Assembly (NCBI GenBank): GCA_030765045.1
Contig: CM060963.1
Location: forward strand, 98,040,034 to 98,104,033
Direction: 5' to 3'
Length of the DNA stretch: 64,000 nt
Source: Tenodera sinensis
Lineage: Eukaryota; Arthropoda; Insecta; Mantodea; Mantidae
Below are positions 60,560-64,000 of this stretch, one piece after another (position 1 is the stretch's first letter; every line of letters starts with the position of its first letter). Made by a program: the position numbers and the translations under genes. The notes beneath the pieces are model-generated. The model did no database searches. It was not told the DNA's origin and saw only the letters and a list, made by a program, of their open reading frames with translations.

Positions 60560-61928
60560 GCCTCTCGTGATGACGTCATTAATGTAATCTCTTTCCGTCT
60601 TCAGGCCTGTTTAGATAAAGATGGCCTTGGCTCATACTTTGCTTGTTTAATACGGGAATGCAACATATCAGTGCGTGGTTGGAACGCTAAGAAGTTACTT
60701 GTGCTTTACAACGTGTCAGTAAAAAATTAAGTGAGCGAAAAATCGAATTACAAAGTGGTGTAGTTTTTAATACAAAATGCCTAGGAAGTGTTGTGTGCCG
60801 GGTTGTACCTCAAACTATAAAACAAGTGTAGAAAAGTAGGTTACAGTGTTTTCGTTTCCAAAGGATCCACACAGGAGAGAGCAGTGGGTACATGCTATTC
60901 ACAGGGATAATTATGAAACAGATGCGGTATGTATTAAACATTTTTCTGAACAGCACACAGTGAAGGAATTTACTGCTACGCGAAATGATGGAAGCGTTTT
61001 GTAGCACCCAGAACAACTCCTAAACTTACTGAAAATCTATGCCCCTCCGCTATTTCCTAATTTACCACCCTACCTGACTTCCGAACCAGCAAACAAACGT
61101 AGGGATCCAGAAGAAAGAAGAGGGGAAATGTTGGAAAAGGATGCAGCAGCATTTCGTAAATGACTCGAAGATGACAAAATTGCTGATTTTCAGAGCTTTA
61201 AAAAACAGAATTAGTGACATGAAATTAGAGGGATTCACATCATAAAAGAAAACGATGTAATTTTTGTGAAAATTTATACTGAAGAAATTTCTAAATTTCT
61301 TTACCCCATTCTGATTACCTCAGACAACTTTCTCAACCCCTCAGTCCTGATAGAAACTCTTGCATTTAAAATATTTATCAGAGAAGGTGAAAAATGCTTG
61401 GTGATCACGAAAAAGTAGTAAATTTGTTGAGACATATGAACAAGAATTTCTTAAAGTAGAAAACCAGAGAAACCTAATTCTACATTTAGGTGCTGAGACA
61501 TGTGACATTAATAATATCGATGCTGACTGAAATGCTAGTGATTGCGAGTTACCGGGTGCTATTTTGACGAGGAAAATAATACAAGTAATAACCAACATGC
61601 TCTTGAAATACTAGTGCATTATTAAACAAGACAGTTTGGTATTATCTACAGGAAAAAAAAAAAAAAAAAAAAAACTGGAGATATATTCGCATTGAGAAGG
61701 TAAGAAGCATGCTCTGCCATAAACAACTATGCAAAGCATGTTATCTACTAACATACTAACACAAATTAACTTTTAATACGAAATGTGAAAATATAAATGA
61801 ATGCACGCTTCTTCCAGCGCAGAAATGCTGTAAAACCTGTTTATTCCGTATGAATTGCTTGGGACATCGGCCTCGCGTTATGACGTCACGAATCGCATAT
61901 CCAGGCCTGTTACTTAGAGATGGCCTTG
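60560..61928. repeat. Direct repeats of about 60 bp flanking the THAP relic
   Basis: GCCTCTCGTGATGACGTCA...CAGGCCTGTTTAG..AGATGGCCTT at 60560-60628 recurs in the same orientation at 61869-61928 (CGCGTTATGACGTCAC...CAGGCCTGTTACTTAGAGATGGCC), about 1.3 kb apart, bracketing the THAP-containing sequence. Confidence 0.7.
60777..61190 (+). pseudogene. THAP-domain protein relic (transposase or host THAP retrocopy)
   Basis: From ATG 60777 the frame reads MPRKCCVPGCTSNY, a stop at codon 21, then VFSFPKDPHRREQWVHAI, CIKHFSEQHTVKEFTA and a second stop at 61002. The CxxxC, FP.DP..R..W and C-x2-H spacing is the C2CH zinc-binding THAP domain, with its usual length of about 80 residues. Downstream in frame, PEERRGEMLEKDAAAFRK (stop) and further decayed coding-like sequence lead to a 22-base A-run at 61653-61674. 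THAP domains occur in P-element transposases and in domesticated proteins, and nothing here distinguishes them. The A-run would fit a retrocopy. Confidence 0.7.
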
Positions 61929-61944
61929 CACTACACACCTAAAA

Positions 61945-62150
61945 GTACAACTGAAAAATGATAAGAAAAGGGAATGAAGGGAAATTGTGGAAAGGAAACC
62001 GTGCTATCAAATAATGCACCCCAGCATTCGCCTAAGTGACATGGGCAAACTACGGAAAAACTCACGTCAGAATACGCGGCCTTGGTGATCAACTCGCGAC
62101 CTCCCGAATGCGGGCCACAAACGTTACCTCCTGAGCCATCCCGCTCGGTA
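61945..62150 (-). mobile_element. tRNA-derived SINE, family S6, minus orientation
   Basis: The minus strand starts ACCGAGCGGGATGGCTCAGG (A-box), has GTCGCGAGTTGATCACC (decayed B-box) and a body with TGAGTTTTTCCGTAG and GGTTTCCTTTCC. Confidence 0.6.
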
Positions 62151-62573
62151 AAAAAGCCTAAGTCCAAAGCGTTTAGTTTTCCGAGAATTCCTTATGCTTT
62201 TCTACTTCCCAACCCAGGTCCCTCTCTTCACGCTCAGTATGGTAAGATAAAAAAGAGTAAATTGCCAATCTTTCCTCCATTATCCAGACCATCACTTCAC
62301 TAATGACAAAATGGTCAACTTCCAAGAATGCTAAACCATCCTTAATCATCAGCCATTACTTTAATATTCTTTAATTGAGAATTTTAGTTTATTCTTTTTT
62401 GTAATTTAATAGTTCACAGTAATGAACCTAAAAGAACATGAGAACTAATTCTTATATTCAAAATCACTGAAATTTCGCGTTTTTTCACAAAATAAGGCAA
62501 TTTCACTTCAATCTGCACTCATCGCTAAAATAATATTGATATATTGATCAACATCACATAATTAGGAAAGATG

Positions 62574-62905
62574 ATGGGAGATCGCCTTCGTATCGCAGTT
62601 GGTAGCGCACCTACCTCTGGCGCGGAGGACCCGGGTTCGATCCCCGGTACCAGCATGGGGATTTTATCCCCTCTGGGAGGTCTGGCACGGGGTGCACTCA
62701 GCCTCGTTAGGCCCCGGCAGGACCAATTGAGAAGTTCCTTGATGGTCGCGAAGGCCGCATAACTGGCCGGGAGGGCTCGGGCCATTGAGCACGTCCCACC
62801 CTCCAGTACTGCACCCCACCAATGACGCCTGTAGTGGGCATAGGTGGGGGACGCAGCAGCTGGGCGGCAAGCCTTGGCCCTTCATGGGCTGTTGCGCTAG
62901 GATTT
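62574..62905 (+). mobile_element. tRNA-derived SINE, family S5, copy 2
   Basis: Head GTATCGCAGTTGGTAGCGC and CCCGGGTTCGATCCCCGG (perfect T-arm), body shared with 41744-42078 (GGAGGTCTGGCACGGG, CTCAGCCTCGTTAGG). It diverges after the middle and has no (ATT)n tail. Confidence 0.8.
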
Positions 62906-62909
62906 AGTT

Positions 62910-63415
62910 TAGATGGGAAATCACTTTAATATAATGTTTGTCGCTTTTATCGTTAATGCGAGAACGGAGTACCCCTAGTTATAGGTATTCTAGCAGTATC
63001 AATTGCAAAACACTGTACACTTTGTTCATCAGCTCGTCTCTGGCAGGAATGCAGCCAGCTAGTACGCCAGTAAACAATTCCAGATAAACAGTGTTATCTG
63101 AAGCAGGTGTTGTGCTCCTAATCGCATTTACGATAATGTTGCCAACCTTGGAATGTGCATTAACGCTAGATTAAAGCAAAGAACTCGCCAAAAAGAAGTA
63201 ATTTAAATGTTATTTTCAGTTCATACAGTGTATCTAGCTTATAAAATGTAAACGATGTTTTCAACTACTCCGTATTTTTTCCAAGGATCATTTTCTTCCT
63301 TTTCTATAATTTTCAAAAACACTGCCAGTCTGTTTCGGTCTTATGTGATATGTCCTCGAGAGTTATATCACGCAATTCCTATAAGAATAAGTCATCTGTT
63401 GCATTTCTTTAAGTA
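62910..63415. other. No gene recognised
   Basis: Unremarkable AT-rich sequence. Confidence 0.35.
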
Positions 63416-63419
63416 TTCA

Positions 63420-63625
63420 TTTTACCTTGGCCCAAAATAGTTCAATGGGATTGAGATCATATATGGGGGTAAGTAAACGACAGTGTGGCCCAATAAAACA
63501 AAAAAATGCATCCGCTTTAAGAGCATCTTTAGGTTTGTTTGATTCAATCATCCTATAAATATCTGGTTTACGCATAGAACCATCACCTGAATTCCTTTGT
63601 TTTACAACCACAATATCATAGTAGA
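63420..63625 (-). pseudogene. DDE transposase relic, C-terminal catalytic region
   Basis: The minus strand reads RKPDIYRMIESNKPKDAL, then LTPIYDLNPIELFWAKVK. The (LPPY)..DLNPIEL.WA.VK string holds the final catalytic Asp/Glu of IS630/Tc1-like transposases. It is the same general family as 33620-34270 but the other end of the protein. Confidence 0.6.
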
Positions 63626-64000
63626 TTTCCCTGCACTCCTAATCGGAGGTTTATCTGCTTCTACATTACTTTTAGCATTACTGCCGACATAAAACTGTTG
63701 ACTAATACGATTTTACAACTGAAATTAAGAGAAATTAGCAGCGAGTAAACATAGTGAGTTGGCAACATGACCAGCAGAGTAACGTTTGCGCGGAAGTTTA
63801 CAAAGCTCAGGTTATACTGTGTGGAATGTCTCCCCTGTCCTTCATTCCACTTAGACCATGAGCTGGTGAACAGGCAGTATCTAAGTTTAATGCTGAACGT
63901 CCTGATAATATCAGTAGATTGTCAGTTTAGGTTACAAAATGCTCATTGGATGATATAGAAGCAATTATTATGAGGCAGCAGATACGAAACATTTGTTTGT

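Overview
The window looks like arthropod, most likely insect, genomic DNA. The evidence is an insect-type multicopper oxidase (laccase-like) gene split by long introns, (CCTAA/TTAGG)n arrays like the ancestral insect telomere repeat, and a dense mix of hAT, pogo/Tigger, DDE, RTE, Jockey, Penelope-like, LTR and tRNA-SINE remnants. The species cannot be named from the sequence. The repeat load suggests a large, transposon-rich genome (inference).

The only convincing host gene is on the minus strand. Seven exons of one multicopper oxidase lie at 57873-57993, 39946-40156, 23263-23477, 16490-16700, 12480-12673, 4532-4715 and about 3039-3267. All have consensus splice sites, and their phases join to about 455 codons without a frameshift. 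Exon 39946-40156 carries the first two copper motifs (IHWHG and HYWHSHDG). The N-terminal exon(s), and the C-terminal exons that should carry the last two copper motifs, lie outside the window. Almost everything else is intronic transposon sequence.

Layout from left to right: a minus-strand LTR-retrotransposon gag start (1 to about 670); a LINE RNase H remnant (1.6-2.2 kb); MCO exons (3.0-4.7 kb); a Penelope-like GIY-YIG remnant, a tRNA-SINE and a broken RTE element interrupted by a zinc-ribbon gene-family relic (5.3-10.4 kb); a non-autonomous hAT with a perfect 8-bp target duplication (11.2-12.1 kb); MCO exons (12.5 and 16.5 kb); hAT transposase relics, a hammerhead-like repeat and a pogo/Tigger element (18.9-23.0 kb); an MCO exon (23.3 kb); a SINE cluster (23.6-24.3 kb); a Jockey 5' portion (26.9-29.4 kb); a hAT with a duplicated inverted 3' end (30.8-33.4 kb); a DDE transposase relic (33.6-34.3 kb); paired terminal-inverted-repeat elements (35.6-37.4 kb); an MCO exon (39.9 kb); and SINEs with huge (ATT)n tails (41.0-42.4 kb). 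After these come a 12.24-kb giant palindrome (43565-55804), another TIR element (56.9-57.7 kb), an MCO exon (57.9 kb), and SINE, THAP-domain and DDE relics to the end.

The most unusual object is the giant palindrome. Its two arms, each about 5.3 kb, are near-identical and flank a 1.67-kb spacer. The element has matching ends (GTAGGG...CCCTAC) and a TTACA duplication, and it sits inside a small repeat whose halves rejoin when it is removed. It has no credible coding capacity. The arms are built from CCTAA arrays, (CAC)n-type trinucleotides and repeated T-rich modules. It therefore behaves like a very large foldback mobile element lying in an intron of the oxidase gene.
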